This document shows positions 16,829 through 25,283 of a stretch of DNA of 64,000 nt, one piece after another. Each line of letters opens with the position of its first letter. The first letter of the stretch is position 1. The translations under genes were made by a program, and so were the position numbers. The stretch covers positions 62,001 through 126,000 of the forward strand of contig NZ_QBUK01000004.1 of assembly GCF_003058265.1 (NCBI RefSeq). Direction: 5' to 3'. Below the pieces are notes generated by a model, which worked only from the letters and a program-made list of their open reading frames with translations, had not been told where the DNA came from and did no database searches. The stretch comes from Flagellimonas amoyensis (GTDB lineage Bacteria; Bacteroidota; Bacteroidia; Flavobacteriales; Flavobacteriaceae).

Positions 16829-17884
16829 ATGAAAAATACACTCCCCCAAGATTTGAACAAACTATTGCTGGAAGGATTGGTAATTCCGGCAAATCCGACA
16901 GCTCTTACAAAAGACCTCAAACTGGACGAGAAAAGACAACGCGCCCTTTCCAGATACTATCTTGATGCAGGGTCCGGGGGGTTGGCCATTGGGGTCCACA
17001 CAAGTCAATTTGAGATACGGGATGCAGGACTATACCAGCCCGTTCTTGAACTTGGAAAAGAGGAAATGGATGCCTTTTGTGCCAAAAGTGGCAAAAAGAT
17101 CATGCGAATTTCAGGTGTTTTGGGGCAGACCCCGCAAGCCTTGAAAGAGGCCCGCATCAGTGCCGATCTAGGATACCATGCAGTACTGTTGGGACTGGCT
17201 GCACTCAAAGGGAAATCCAACGCCGAGCTTATTGAACACTGCAAAGCAGTGGCCGAAATAACCCCTGTGATCGGGTTTTACCTGCAACCATCCGTAGGTG
17301 GTGGTTTGCTGGACTTTGAGTTTTGGAGGGAATTTGCCCGAATCTCCAATGTGGTGGCCATAAAAATGGCCCCTTTTGACCGCTATCAGACCATTGATGT
17401 AGTGAGAGGGGTGGCCGCATCCGGAAGGGCAAACGAAATTGCCCTATACACAGGCAATGATGACAACATCGTAGCGGATCTACTGACCCCTTATAGCCTT
17501 CCCGTAAATGGAGAAAATGTAACCCTGCGTATCACCGGAGGATTGTTGGGCCATTGGGCCGTATGGAACCAAAAAGCGGTTCAGCTCTTTTCCCGGATTA
17601 AAAGTGCCACACCCCAAGATATTCCGGATTTGCTTGCACTGGGAATAAAAATCACCGATTCCAATGCTGCCTTTTTCGATTCGAAAAACAAGTTTAAAGG
17701 GTCCATTGCAGGGATTCACGAAGTACTGATCAGACAGGGACTTTTGGAAGGAAACCACACCATAAGTCCAAAAGAAGTGCTGAGCCCGGGCCAAAAGGAA
17801 GAAATAGATAGGGTTTATCAGGACTATCCTGAACTTAATGACGATATCTTTGTACAGGAAAACCTGGACAAATGGTTGACCTAA
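16829..17884 (+). CDS. DapA/NAL-superfamily aldolase-like protein
   Basis: Predicted 351 residues with a TIM-barrel fold of the dihydrodipicolinate synthase/N-acetylneuraminate lyase class. The Schiff-base Lys is present in NVVAIKMAPFDR (about residue 177), and a Tyr lies in VIGFYLQPSVGGG. The usual pyruvate-binding GxxGE loop is replaced by GGLAIGVHTSQFEI, so the acceptor or donor may not be pyruvate. The protein is longer than DapA (about 290 residues), with a C-terminal extension. It is inside the AgaS-PfkB-aldolase-M20-SDR operon and directly before a transporter. Likely cleavage of a keto-deoxy acid or a decarboxylation or hydration reaction. No exact function is assigned. Confidence 0.75.
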   Translation: MKNTLPQDLNKLLLEGLVIPANPTALTKDLKLDEKRQRALSRYYLDAGSGGLAIGVHTSQFEIRDAGLYQPVLELGKEEMDAFCAKSGKKIMRISGVLGQTPQALKEARISADLGYHAVLLGLAALKGKSNAELIEHCKAVAEITPVIGFYLQPSVGGGLLDFEFWREFARISNVVAIKMAPFDRYQTIDVVRGVAASGRANEIALYTGNDDNIVADLLTPYSLPVNGENVTLRITGGLLGHWAVWNQKAVQLFSRIKSATPQDIPDLLALGIKITDSNAAFFDSKNKFKGSIAGIHEVLIRQGLLEGNHTISPKEVLSPGQKEEIDRVYQDYPELNDDIFVQENLDKWLT

Positions 17885-17917
17885 AAACCAACATACAAAC
17901 CAAACACCAAAGTTCCC

Positions 17918-18811
17918 ATGAATCAAAATAAAAAAACCTGGCTGCTATACGCTGTTGTCGCCACCATTTTTTGGGGTGTATGGGGTGCCTTCACCAGTCT
18001 CCCCGTAGAAAACGGATTTCCTGACACCTTGATCTATTGTGTTTGGGCCCTTACCATGATTCCACCATCCCTTTATGTGCTCAAACGCATCGGATGGAAA
18101 TTGCAAACGGATAAAAAATCCATAATCAATGGCCTTATCATTGGTTTTTTGGGAGCGGGCGGTCAAATGTTGTTGTTCTATGCGGTGACCATAGGCCCAA
18201 CCTATCTTATTTTCCCCATAATTTCGCTTTCGCCAGTGGTCACCATATTGCTGTCCTTTCTGTTACTGAAAGAGCGTACTCGTGTTCTGGGCTACATCGG
18301 GATTGCCCTTGCCATATTGGCCCTGCCCCTTTTTGATTATTCTGGTGGTGACGAAACGGCCCCCAGCAGTGTGGGTTCACTTTGGTTCGTCCTAGCCCTC
18401 GTCATTCTTTTGGCCTGGGGTGTCCAAGCCTTTTTCATGAAACTGGCCAACCAGTACACCAATGCGGAAAGCATTTTTTTCTATATGATGGTAACGGGCA
18501 TCGTGCTCACCCCCATAGCATTGTATCTCACGGATTTTGATCAAAAAATCAATTTTGGCCTGAATGGCCCTTACTTAGCCGCTGGAATACAGATACTCAA
18601 CGCCATTGGTGCCCTGTGTATGGTCTATGCCTACAGATACGGAAAGGCCATGGTGGTGTCTCCCTTGATAAATGCAGGAGCACCTTTGATGACCTCCATC
18701 ATTTCCATGACCCTGTTGGGGATCGTTCCAGGTCCGTACAAATTATTGGCCATATTCCTTGCCATTACAGCAGCCTTCCTGTTGGCCTTGGAACCCGAGG
18801 ACAAAAACTAG
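17918..18811 (+). CDS. DMT/EamA-superfamily inner-membrane transporter
   Basis: Predicted 297 residues, about ten hydrophobic segments in two five-helix halves (starting LLYAVVATIFWGVWGAF and LWFVLALVILLAWGVQAFF). This is the layout of drug/metabolite and RhaT-like sugar transporters. It is the last gene of the catabolic operon, 33 bp after the DapA-like gene. The context suggests uptake of the pathway substrate or export of an end product across the inner membrane. The direction cannot be decided from sequence. Confidence 0.8.
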   Translation: MNQNKKTWLLYAVVATIFWGVWGAFTSLPVENGFPDTLIYCVWALTMIPPSLYVLKRIGWKLQTDKKSIINGLIIGFLGAGGQMLLFYAVTIGPTYLIFPIISLSPVVTILLSFLLLKERTRVLGYIGIALAILALPLFDYSGGDETAPSSVGSLWFVLALVILLAWGVQAFFMKLANQYTNAESIFFYMMVTGIVLTPIALYLTDFDQKINFGLNGPYLAAGIQILNAIGALCMVYAYRYGKAMVVSPLINAGAPLMTSIISMTLLGIVPGPYKLLAIFLAITAAFLLALEPEDKN

Positions 18812-18872
18812 ATCCACTCCATAAGTTGTCTTTTCCCATACACTGGATAGACAATCCGTTTGATTCAATATT

Positions 18873-18931
18873 CAAAACTGAATAAAAAATAAAGGTTTTG
18901 AAAGTCAATTTTTTATTTATTCAAAGTTTTG
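18873..18931. promoter_or_regulatory. Imperfect inverted repeat upstream of the DeoR gene
   Basis: CAAAACTGAATAAA (18873-18886) is the reverse complement of TTTATTCAAAGTTTTG (18916-18931) apart from a 2-nt insertion. The right arm overlaps the putative -33 element of the DeoR promoter. It is a candidate autoregulatory operator, or a weak terminator for the upstream operon. Confidence 0.35.
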
Positions 18932-18957
18932 GGTATATTCAAATATAATTATCTTAG
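18928..18957 (+). promoter_or_regulatory. Candidate promoter for the DeoR regulator
   Basis: TTTG (18928-18931), 18 nt, then TATCTTAG (18950-18957), one mismatch from TAnnTTTG. The ATG follows 36 bp later. The separate promoter suggests the regulator is not only transcribed with the catabolic operon. Confidence 0.4.
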
Positions 18958-18992
18958 CTTCCAATATCTTTAACACTAACACGCCTTTAACC

Positions 18993-19766
18993 ATGTCCAA
19001 AAAAAAATCCACTATTGACCGTAGGTTCATTATTGTACAAGAACTTGACCAAAAAGGAAAAGTTGATATTAGTGAACTATCCAAAAAATTCGGCGTAAGT
19101 GAGGTTACCATACGGAATGACCTGGCCCAATTGGAGACCAAGAACATATTGGTCAGGGCAAGAGGCGGTGCATTGAAAATTGATCCCGTTGGCGTGGACT
19201 ACACCATTGGGGAGAAGGATAAAATCAACATCAAGGAAAAGCAATTGATCGGTTTAAAAGCGGCCGAATTTGTCAATGAAGGGGACACCATCATGATCGA
19301 TTCGGGAACCACCGTGATGCAATTGGTCCGGAACCTGACCAATAAGCAGGACCTGACCGTGATCACTAATGCTCTAAACGTTGTGAACCACATCTACAAC
19401 AACAGCAACATCCAGATCATTATTCCTGGTGGTTTTTTGCGAAAGAAATCCTTTTCATTGATTGGCACACCCGCTGAAAGAAATATCAAGAACTACTTTT
19501 GTGACAAGCTCTTTTTGGGTATCGATGGCCTGGATGCAGATTATGGACTTTCCACCCCAAACGTTGAGGAAGCGCATTTGAACGGCACCATGATAGAAAT
19601 GTCCAAACAGGTGATTGTAATGGCAGATTCCAGCAAAATTGGGAAAAGGAGCTTGGCCTTTATTTGTCCTGTTTCCACCATAGACGTCCTGATTACCGAC
19701 AGTGGCATTACCGATCAACAAAAAGCTGACTTGGAAAACATCGGGATCAGGGTAGTAATCGCCTAA
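18993..19766 (+). CDS. DeoR/GlpR-family transcriptional regulator
   Basis: Predicted 257 residues. The N-terminal DeoR helix-turn-helix is clear (VDISELSKKFGVSEVTIRNDL at about residues 24-45, then the wing ARGGAL). The C-terminal DeoR sensor domain carries DSGTTVMQLVRNL, TNALNVVNHI and MADSSKIGKRSLAFI, the phosphosugar-binding motifs related to ribose-5-phosphate isomerase. Such proteins usually repress sugar catabolic operons and respond to a phosphorylated intermediate. The likely target is the AgaS-type operon ending 180 bp upstream, and perhaps the Nramp-like gene convergent with it. Length and motifs are normal for the family. Confidence 0.9.
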   Translation: MSKKKSTIDRRFIIVQELDQKGKVDISELSKKFGVSEVTIRNDLAQLETKNILVRARGGALKIDPVGVDYTIGEKDKINIKEKQLIGLKAAEFVNEGDTIMIDSGTTVMQLVRNLTNKQDLTVITNALNVVNHIYNNSNIQIIIPGGFLRKKSFSLIGTPAERNIKNYFCDKLFLGIDGLDADYGLSTPNVEEAHLNGTMIEMSKQVIVMADSSKIGKRSLAFICPVSTIDVLITDSGITDQQKADLENIGIRVVIA

Positions 19767-19789
19767 TCCCCAATATCAGGTTTTAAATA

Positions 19790-21016
19790 TCAAAGTGAGC
19801 CCAAATACCCAATGAGCTTGCTGTACATGATATAGACCAAGATACAGATCAGCACAAACCCCACTACCGATACAATATTCTGATATTTGTTGTTGGTGTA
19901 TTTTCCCATGATGCCTTTGTTATTGAGCACCAAGAACAATCCAATGGCAATCATGGGTACGGCCATTATGGAAGAGGCCTGCGCCATGATCAAGGAATAG
20001 ACAGGACTTCCGCTGGCACTGGAAGCATAGATGGCTATCCCCATCCCCGCAATAAGGATGATCACCGTAAACAGTTTTGGGACTTTCTGCTCCATGGTCT
20101 GCCCAAGGCCCAAACCATCGGATAGTAAACCTCCTCCGATCACAGCATTGACCAACAACGACGAAAATGCAGCTGCACTGAACCCAATGGCGAAAACATA
20201 TTTAGCGTAACTTCCCAAGAGCATTTCCAATTGAAGGGCCATGTCACTGGCAGAGTTGACTACAATTCCCAGTGGTTTCAAAGTGGTTGCCGCTGTGGCA
20301 ATAACAAAAATGGACATGAGGGAAAGTAGAAAAATACCCAGATTGGAATCGCGGGTCGCCTTTTTCTTATCAGCTATCTTCCATCCCTTATTCTGCACCA
20401 AGTAGGATTGATACAGCGCGCTGTTCAATACAAATGTGGTCCCTGTGATGGCAGCCAACTCTCCCAAATTATCCGTTGAGAACGGCTTTGGCACAAAACC
20501 TTGCGCAATGGAAGCCAAGTCGGGTTTTATAAAAATAAGGTTGACCACAAAGGCCAAGATCATGATCATCACCACATACATCATTATTTTTTCCAGCACC
20601 TTGTAGAGGTTCTTTCCAAAGAAAATCAATACAATGGCCAAAGCAGTGAACACAATGGGCCAAACGCCGGCATGTATGCCCGTTAAAGTTTCCATACCCA
20701 TTCCAATCCCGAGATTGTTCCCAAATTGAAAACTTAAAGTGGCCACAAAAGAGCTGATCCCAATGGTCATGGAAAACCACTTGCCATATTTTTTGGAAAT
20801 CACCGTCAGAATGGACTCATCATGCAACAGTCCGAAACGGGTACCCATGTTGGTGTAGACTGCCATGGAAATGGCCGCTATCAAAATGACCCACAAAAAA
20901 TCATACCCTATGGTGCAGCCTATCCTTGCCGACGAGGTGAGGCTTCCTGGCCCCAAAACCACGGCAGCGATAATGAATCCCGGACCAAATGCCCTAGCTA
21001 TACTTTTTAATCCCAT
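19790..21016 (-). CDS. Nramp-fold transporter lacking the metal-binding residues
   Basis: Predicted 408 residues with about 11 membrane helices and clear overall Nramp resemblance (GPGFIIAAVVLGPGS at the start, FGNNLGIGMGME in TM3). The TM1 metal motif DPGN of true Nramp/MntH proteins is here GPGS, and the TM6 motif MPHN reads VLNS, so the Asp, Asn and Met side chains that bind Mn/Fe are absent. This argues against metal uptake and for an organic or other substrate. It is convergent with the DeoR gene (23-bp gap) and divergent from an unknown lipoprotein, with an 8-3-8 palindrome in front. It may serve the neighbouring catabolic operon. Confidence 0.82.
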   Translation of the reverse strand: MGLKSIARAFGPGFIIAAVVLGPGSLTSSARIGCTIGYDFLWVILIAAISMAVYTNMGTRFGLLHDESILTVISKKYGKWFSMTIGISSFVATLSFQFGNNLGIGMGMETLTGIHAGVWPIVFTALAIVLIFFGKNLYKVLEKIMMYVVMIMILAFVVNLIFIKPDLASIAQGFVPKPFSTDNLGELAAITGTTFVLNSALYQSYLVQNKGWKIADKKKATRDSNLGIFLLSLMSIFVIATAATTLKPLGIVVNSASDMALQLEMLLGSYAKYVFAIGFSAAAFSSLLVNAVIGGGLLSDGLGLGQTMEQKVPKLFTVIILIAGMGIAIYASSASGSPVYSLIMAQASSIMAVPMIAIGLFLVLNNKGIMGKYTNNKYQNIVSVVGFVLICILVYIMYSKLIGYLGSL

Positions 21017-21141
21017 ATATTTTGAGTTGTTTCCACTGTTTTAGTCCATATGGCATAGTTTCTTGAAAGGTTTGTAGGTCATCCAATTTCAAACTATACG
21101 TATCTTAGGTTTTTGAACAGCTTTGTTTTGAACGTAGGCTT

Positions 21142-21160
21142 TTCAATGAAACATTGAAAT
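21142..21160. promoter_or_regulatory. 8-3-8 perfect palindrome between the Nramp-like and lipoprotein genes
   Basis: TTTCAATG-AAA-CATTGAAA is a perfect inverted repeat 126 bp before the Nramp-like gene (minus) and 115 bp before the lipoprotein gene (plus). It looks like an operator for a dimeric regulator controlling one or both genes. The rest of the 257-bp gap is AT-rich with no gene. Confidence 0.45.
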
Positions 21161-21274
21161 TTCTTTCAAAACATTACTTTTATAAATCTATTTATTTTAT
21201 TTTACTTATTATTGATTCAAATATAACTTATTTAATCTTACTTTTTAAGGTTAAAATGTTTCATTAGCTCGCTT

Positions 21275-22489
21275 ATGACCTATACATCAAGATTTCACCG
21301 CAATGCAACCCTCCTATACACCTTAGGCGCCCTGCTCCTCCTTTTCGGATGCACTTCCAATTCCAAGAAAACAAAAGTCACCATCGAAGAAAAAGCTGGG
21401 GCACCAAGAGCTCTGGAATATGTGGAAGTGGCCTTGCCCGAAGGGTTGGAGAGTGTGGTCGCTCTGCGGGAAATTGGTTCAAACACGACCATTTTGGGAA
21501 TACGCTTGCAAAATCCGGCCCAAGCCAATGAGGGAAACCATTATCTTTTCCCCCTTTCCATGGATGCTTATGAAAAAAAGGCATTCACCGTAGAAGCGGC
21601 CGAAGGGGAAACTATCACCTCTGATTTGAGCATAGCTGGCCAAGGCATGGCACTACTCGTTGAAAACGAACACTTCAAAGCCGATTTCAATGTACCAAGA
21701 AACAATCCGGAAAGCGGTCTTTTCCCTGGGCAATTATCCGCCATGTTCCTAAAAAAGAAACAGATACTACTGGAACGGGATGAAAACGACATGCACTGGT
21801 CCCCCAACTTCCAAAAAACCACTGGACATTACAAGACCATCGGGCATTTGGACAATGAGCATGCCCAGATACTGGAGAAAAATGCCTACCGCTTTTCCAC
21901 GGAAAAGAAAGGCCATGTGGCCGAATATGAAGAAATAGACCTGACAGGGCAGTATACCTTCTATGCCCAGCTCCCCTATTTTCTCTATACCTCTACGATG
22001 GAAGTGAACACAGATGTAGCACTTCGTTTGCTTCGCAATGATGAAATGACCATGAACAAAACATTTACCCATGTCATTTATCCCGATGAAACGGGTACTG
22101 AAAAATACATTCCCCTCTATGATGAAAAGCAGATGGATTCCCTTACGAAATCCCCGCTAAAGGACAATTTGGACTGGATGGGTTTTGTGGACAAGGAACG
22201 TGGCTTTGGGTTGATCAGTATTCGGTTGGTCTATGACAACTCCAACTTGGATGGCGGACCATCCCCATTGTTCGATCCCCAAACCAAAATTTCCTTGGGG
22301 GCCAACGAAGGCAGGTATTGGAACAGGGTATTGATCAATGACAGCATCACCCAAGTCCCTAAAAAAAGTAGGTACCATGAGTTGAATGCCTATTTGACCA
22401 TAGATGATCTAAAAGGAATCAAGGGACAAATCGAAACATATCGGAAAAGTTTGCAACACCCTCTGGAGGTTTCCATTGAAATAGAATAG
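21275..22489 (+). CDS. Unrecognised exported lipoprotein, sugar-locus associated
   Basis: Predicted 404 residues; SPII signal peptide with lipobox LLFGC (Cys about 26). Mostly beta-strand-like, with blocks such as HWSPNFQKTTGHYKTIGHL, YFLYTSTMEV, DWMGFVDKERGFGLISI and GRYWNRVLI. The pattern suggests a beta-sandwich or mutarotase-like glycan-active or glycan-binding protein, but no family could be named with confidence. It is divergent from the Nramp-like transporter and converges on ApbE with an 11-bp gap. Periplasmic or outer-membrane anchored. Confidence 0.7.
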   Translation: MTYTSRFHRNATLLYTLGALLLLFGCTSNSKKTKVTIEEKAGAPRALEYVEVALPEGLESVVALREIGSNTTILGIRLQNPAQANEGNHYLFPLSMDAYEKKAFTVEAAEGETITSDLSIAGQGMALLVENEHFKADFNVPRNNPESGLFPGQLSAMFLKKKQILLERDENDMHWSPNFQKTTGHYKTIGHLDNEHAQILEKNAYRFSTEKKGHVAEYEEIDLTGQYTFYAQLPYFLYTSTMEVNTDVALRLLRNDEMTMNKTFTHVIYPDETGTEKYIPLYDEKQMDSLTKSPLKDNLDWMGFVDKERGFGLISIRLVYDNSNLDGGPSPLFDPQTKISLGANEGRYWNRVLINDSITQVPKKSRYHELNAYLTIDDLKGIKGQIETYRKSLQHPLEVSIEIE

Positions 22490-22500
22490 CCACCGGCCTT

Positions 22501-23502
22501 TCATTCTTCCAAGAAGAATTTTGAGAATCCTTCGCTGTTCCATTGTCTATAAGCACCTTGAAGCTCAACCACCATGAAGGCCTCGAGGCCTGGAACCTGC
22601 TGTACCACTTTTTCGGCCTGAAGTATGCCCAATACGCTAAATGCAGAGGCCATCGCATCGGCCATGGTCCCGTTTGGCGCAATGACCGTCACCTGCGTTT
22701 GATTGCTGAGTGCAAGTCCCGTTCTGGGATCAATGATGTGGGAATATTTTTTTCCCTCGACCAGCATGTGTTGGTAAAGATCCCCTGAGGTGGCCACAGC
22801 TTGGTTCCGTAATTTGACCTTCCTGAAAACCGATTCCCCATTTTTGGTTGCATGGGTAAAACCCAAAGTCCAATAGGCTTTATTTGGAGGAGGATCCCCT
22901 ACAGTGATATCGCCACCCATGTCCACCAAGGCCATCGTTACCCCATGTTCCTTCAACAGCAAAATGACCTCATCCGCTGCGTAACCTTTACCAATCCCTC
23001 CAACATTGAGCTGCATTCCTGCTCTTTTTAAGCGGACCGTATCCTGACCAAAAAGTTCCAAATTGGAATATCCCGACCTTTGCAAAGCATCCTGTATATC
23101 GACTTCAGCAGGAAGGGTTCCTGAAGCCCGTGCTGTTTTCCAAAGTGCAATCAAAGGACCAAGGGTAATATCGAAAGCTCCTTCGGTCAACCGTCTATAT
23201 TCCAAACTTGATTCCAACAACCGATAAAAATCCCGACTTACCCGAACCTTTTGAAAAGGGGTTTTATTCAGGCGATTGATTTCGCTGGAATCCACATAAT
23301 CACTCAAAGTTTGGTTCAGCGCATCGATACGATCAAAGGCCAATTGGGCCAGAGTATCCGCCTTTTGCCTATCCGAAGTATAGAAGACCAAGCCGATTTG
23401 TGTGCCCATCTGCCGGTATTGATACTGAAATCGCTCTTGACCACACCCCGGTTGCGGCAACATCAAAATACCCAAAAGAACAGAACACAAAAAGGCTTTC
23501 AT
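22501..23502 (-). CDS. apbE: ApbE-family FAD:protein FMN transferase (lipoprotein)
   Basis: Predicted 333 residues with SPII signal (LPQPGC, Cys about 20). ApbE features are evident: GGIGKGYAADEV, the flavin/metal loop VDMGGDITVGD, ATSGDLYQHM and HIIDPRTGLALSNQ with the Mg-binding region, then VIAPNGTMADAMASAFSVLG. It transfers FMN from FAD to threonine of periplasmic-side redox proteins such as Nqr/Rnf subunits. No flavinylation target is obvious in the window. The gene stands between an unknown lipoprotein and serine dehydratase and is probably a housekeeping activity. Confidence 0.92.
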   Translation of the reverse strand: MKAFLCSVLLGILMLPQPGCGQERFQYQYRQMGTQIGLVFYTSDRQKADTLAQLAFDRIDALNQTLSDYVDSSEINRLNKTPFQKVRVSRDFYRLLESSLEYRRLTEGAFDITLGPLIALWKTARASGTLPAEVDIQDALQRSGYSNLELFGQDTVRLKRAGMQLNVGGIGKGYAADEVILLLKEHGVTMALVDMGGDITVGDPPPNKAYWTLGFTHATKNGESVFRKVKLRNQAVATSGDLYQHMLVEGKKYSHIIDPRTGLALSNQTQVTVIAPNGTMADAMASAFSVLGILQAEKVVQQVPGLEAFMVVELQGAYRQWNSEGFSKFFLEE

Positions 23503-23563
23503 AGCAACAAATTACAACTCCTTGATGACATCTTAAAACAATAATGGCATACGATGGGTAAAC

Positions 23564-24988
23564 CTAACAATTGATCATTCCAACGGTGATGGCCAACCCT
23601 CCTTCGGCCGTTTCCTTATACTTGGAATTCATGTCCTTGGCCGTTTCCCACATGGTGGAAACCACCTTGTCCAGAGATACTTTTGCCTCTCCTGGGTCCG
23701 AGTTCAGGGCCAGTTCGGCTGCAGTGATCGCCTTTATGGCGCCCATGGAATTGCGTTCGATACAGGGAATCTGTACAAGCCCCCCAATGGAGTCGCAGGT
23801 AAGCCCCAAATGATGTTCCATCGCTATTTCCGAAGCCATCAACACTTGCTCGGGAGTGCCCCCCATCAGTTCCGTGAGCGCCCCCGCCGCCATGGCCGAG
23901 GACACCCCGATTTCTGCTTGGCAGCCACCCATGGTCGCAGAGATGGTGGCCCCCATCTTAAAGATACTGCCAATGACCCCAGCCACCAGAAAGAACTTCT
24001 TGATGTGTTCCCAATCCGCATCGTGGTTCTCAATGGTCAGATAATACAGCAAAACGGCCGGCACAACCCCAGCACTTCCGTTGGTAGGAGCGGTGACCAC
24101 TCTTCCGAAGGAAGCATTCTCCTCATTCACGGCCAGCGCAAAGCAGCTCACCCACTGGAAAATCTGTCGGAATTTAATGGGCGTTTTTCGGATGACCTCT
24201 ACCCACTCCCGCGACGTGGAATATTCCAAATCGATTTTAAGGTTTTGATGCAGCTTGGCAGCCCTTCTTCTTACATGCAGACCTCCGGGAAGGCTCCCTT
24301 CTGTGTGACAGCCTTTATAGACACACTCCAGCATGGTCCCCCAAATCTGATGGAGTTCCTTATCGATGTCCACATCGTTTCGCAAGGACAGTTCATTTTC
24401 AAGAACCAATTGGGAAATGGAAAAGTTGTTCGCATGACAAAACTTCAACAGATCGGCCCCTTGTTTTGCAGGAAAAGGCAATACTTTCAATGCCTGCAGA
24501 TTTGGAACAGGAGGAGTGCCATCCACTTCCTCCACAAATCCTCCCCCTATGGAGTAGTATGTTTTCGACTTCACTTCACCGCTGTCCAATATTCCTTCGA
24601 ACATGAGCCCATTGGCATGAAAAGGAAGAAATTCCTTGTGGAAAACAATATGCATCGATGGATTGAAATGAATATCCTTCATCCCTCCCAAAGTAAGCCT
24701 ATGGGTCTGGTTCACTACATCCACAACAGCATGGATATTGGAAATTGGCACCGTCTTGGGGTCGGCTCCGGTAAGCCCCAGCATTACGGCCAAGTCGGTT
24801 CCATGGCCCTTTCCGGTGAGAGAAAGGGAGCCATATAAATGCACCATTACCTCATTGACCTTATTCAGTGCCGCCCCATCTTCCAACCATTTTAACCAGC
24901 GTTCTCCGGCCAGCCAAGGGCCTAGGGTATGGGAACTTGAGGGACCTACCCCTATCTTGAGCATATCAAATACGCTGATGTATTCCAT
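23564..24988 (-). CDS. sdaA: L-serine dehydratase, iron-sulfur type, single chain
   Basis: Predicted 474 residues: the beta domain at the N-terminus ([25 protein letters not shown]) fused to the alpha domain ([72 protein letters not shown]). The conserved cysteines fit a 4Fe-4S cluster. It deaminates L-serine to pyruvate and ammonia in the cytoplasm. Length matches the E. coli enzymes (about 454). It is 61 bp upstream of ApbE on the same strand, so the two may be co-transcribed. A -7-like element TATTTTTG lies 84 bp upstream. Confidence 0.93.
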   Translation of the reverse strand: MEYISVFDMLKIGVGPSSSHTLGPWLAGERWLKWLEDGAALNKVNEVMVHLYGSLSLTGKGHGTDLAVMLGLTGADPKTVPISNIHAVVDVVNQTHRLTLGGMKDIHFNPSMHIVFHKEFLPFHANGLMFEGILDSGEVKSKTYYSIGGGFVEEVDGTPPVPNLQALKVLPFPAKQGADLLKFCHANNFSISQLVLENELSLRNDVDIDKELHQIWGTMLECVYKGCHTEGSLPGGLHVRRRAAKLHQNLKIDLEYSTSREWVEVIRKTPIKFRQIFQWVSCFALAVNEENASFGRVVTAPTNGSAGVVPAVLLYYLTIENHDADWEHIKKFFLVAGVIGSIFKMGATISATMGGCQAEIGVSSAMAAGALTELMGGTPEQVLMASEIAMEHHLGLTCDSIGGLVQIPCIERNSMGAIKAITAAELALNSDPGEAKVSLDKVVSTMWETAKDMNSKYKETAEGGLAITVGMINC

Positions 24989-25071
24989 GTTGCAACATTT
25001 AAAAATAGACCCATACGGCCAAAAAGCGGCCCGAAAATCGGGACGGTCACTAAATAAATCCTAAAAAGACA

Positions 25072-25079
25072 CAAAAATA
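25072..25079 (-). promoter_or_regulatory. Candidate -7 promoter element for sdaA
   Basis: TATTTTTG on the minus strand fits TAnnTTTG and sits 84 bp upstream of the sdaA start. No convincing TTG was seen at the expected distance. Confidence 0.35.
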
Positions 25080-25192
25080 AGTTTATATAACTATTTGTCT
25101 TTATTTTTCTTATTATATTTATCACCAATTAAAGGTTATGAAATTTTTATGGCCAAAAAAAGAATAGAATTTGTATTATAGCACAACCATCA

Positions 25193-25214
25193 GATGTTTG
25201 TGTTTTTAAACATC
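25193..25214. repeat. Inverted repeat upstream of the oxidoreductase gene
   Basis: GATGTTT (25193-25199) and AAACATC (25208-25214) are perfect arms separated by 8 nt, 70 bp before the Gfo/Idh/MocA gene. It is a possible operator. It lies in the 295-bp non-coding gap 24989-25283. Confidence 0.3.
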
Positions 25215-25283
25215 AACAGATGGATATCGGTTTAGATACAGATAAAGGGGCCATGCCTCACCAAATTTTAAAATGTTAGCATC

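Noticed and set aside
23810..24838. 342-codon open frame on the plus strand inside the serine dehydratase gene
   Set aside because: Antisense to sdaA, whose motifs are unmistakable; composition is not protein-like.
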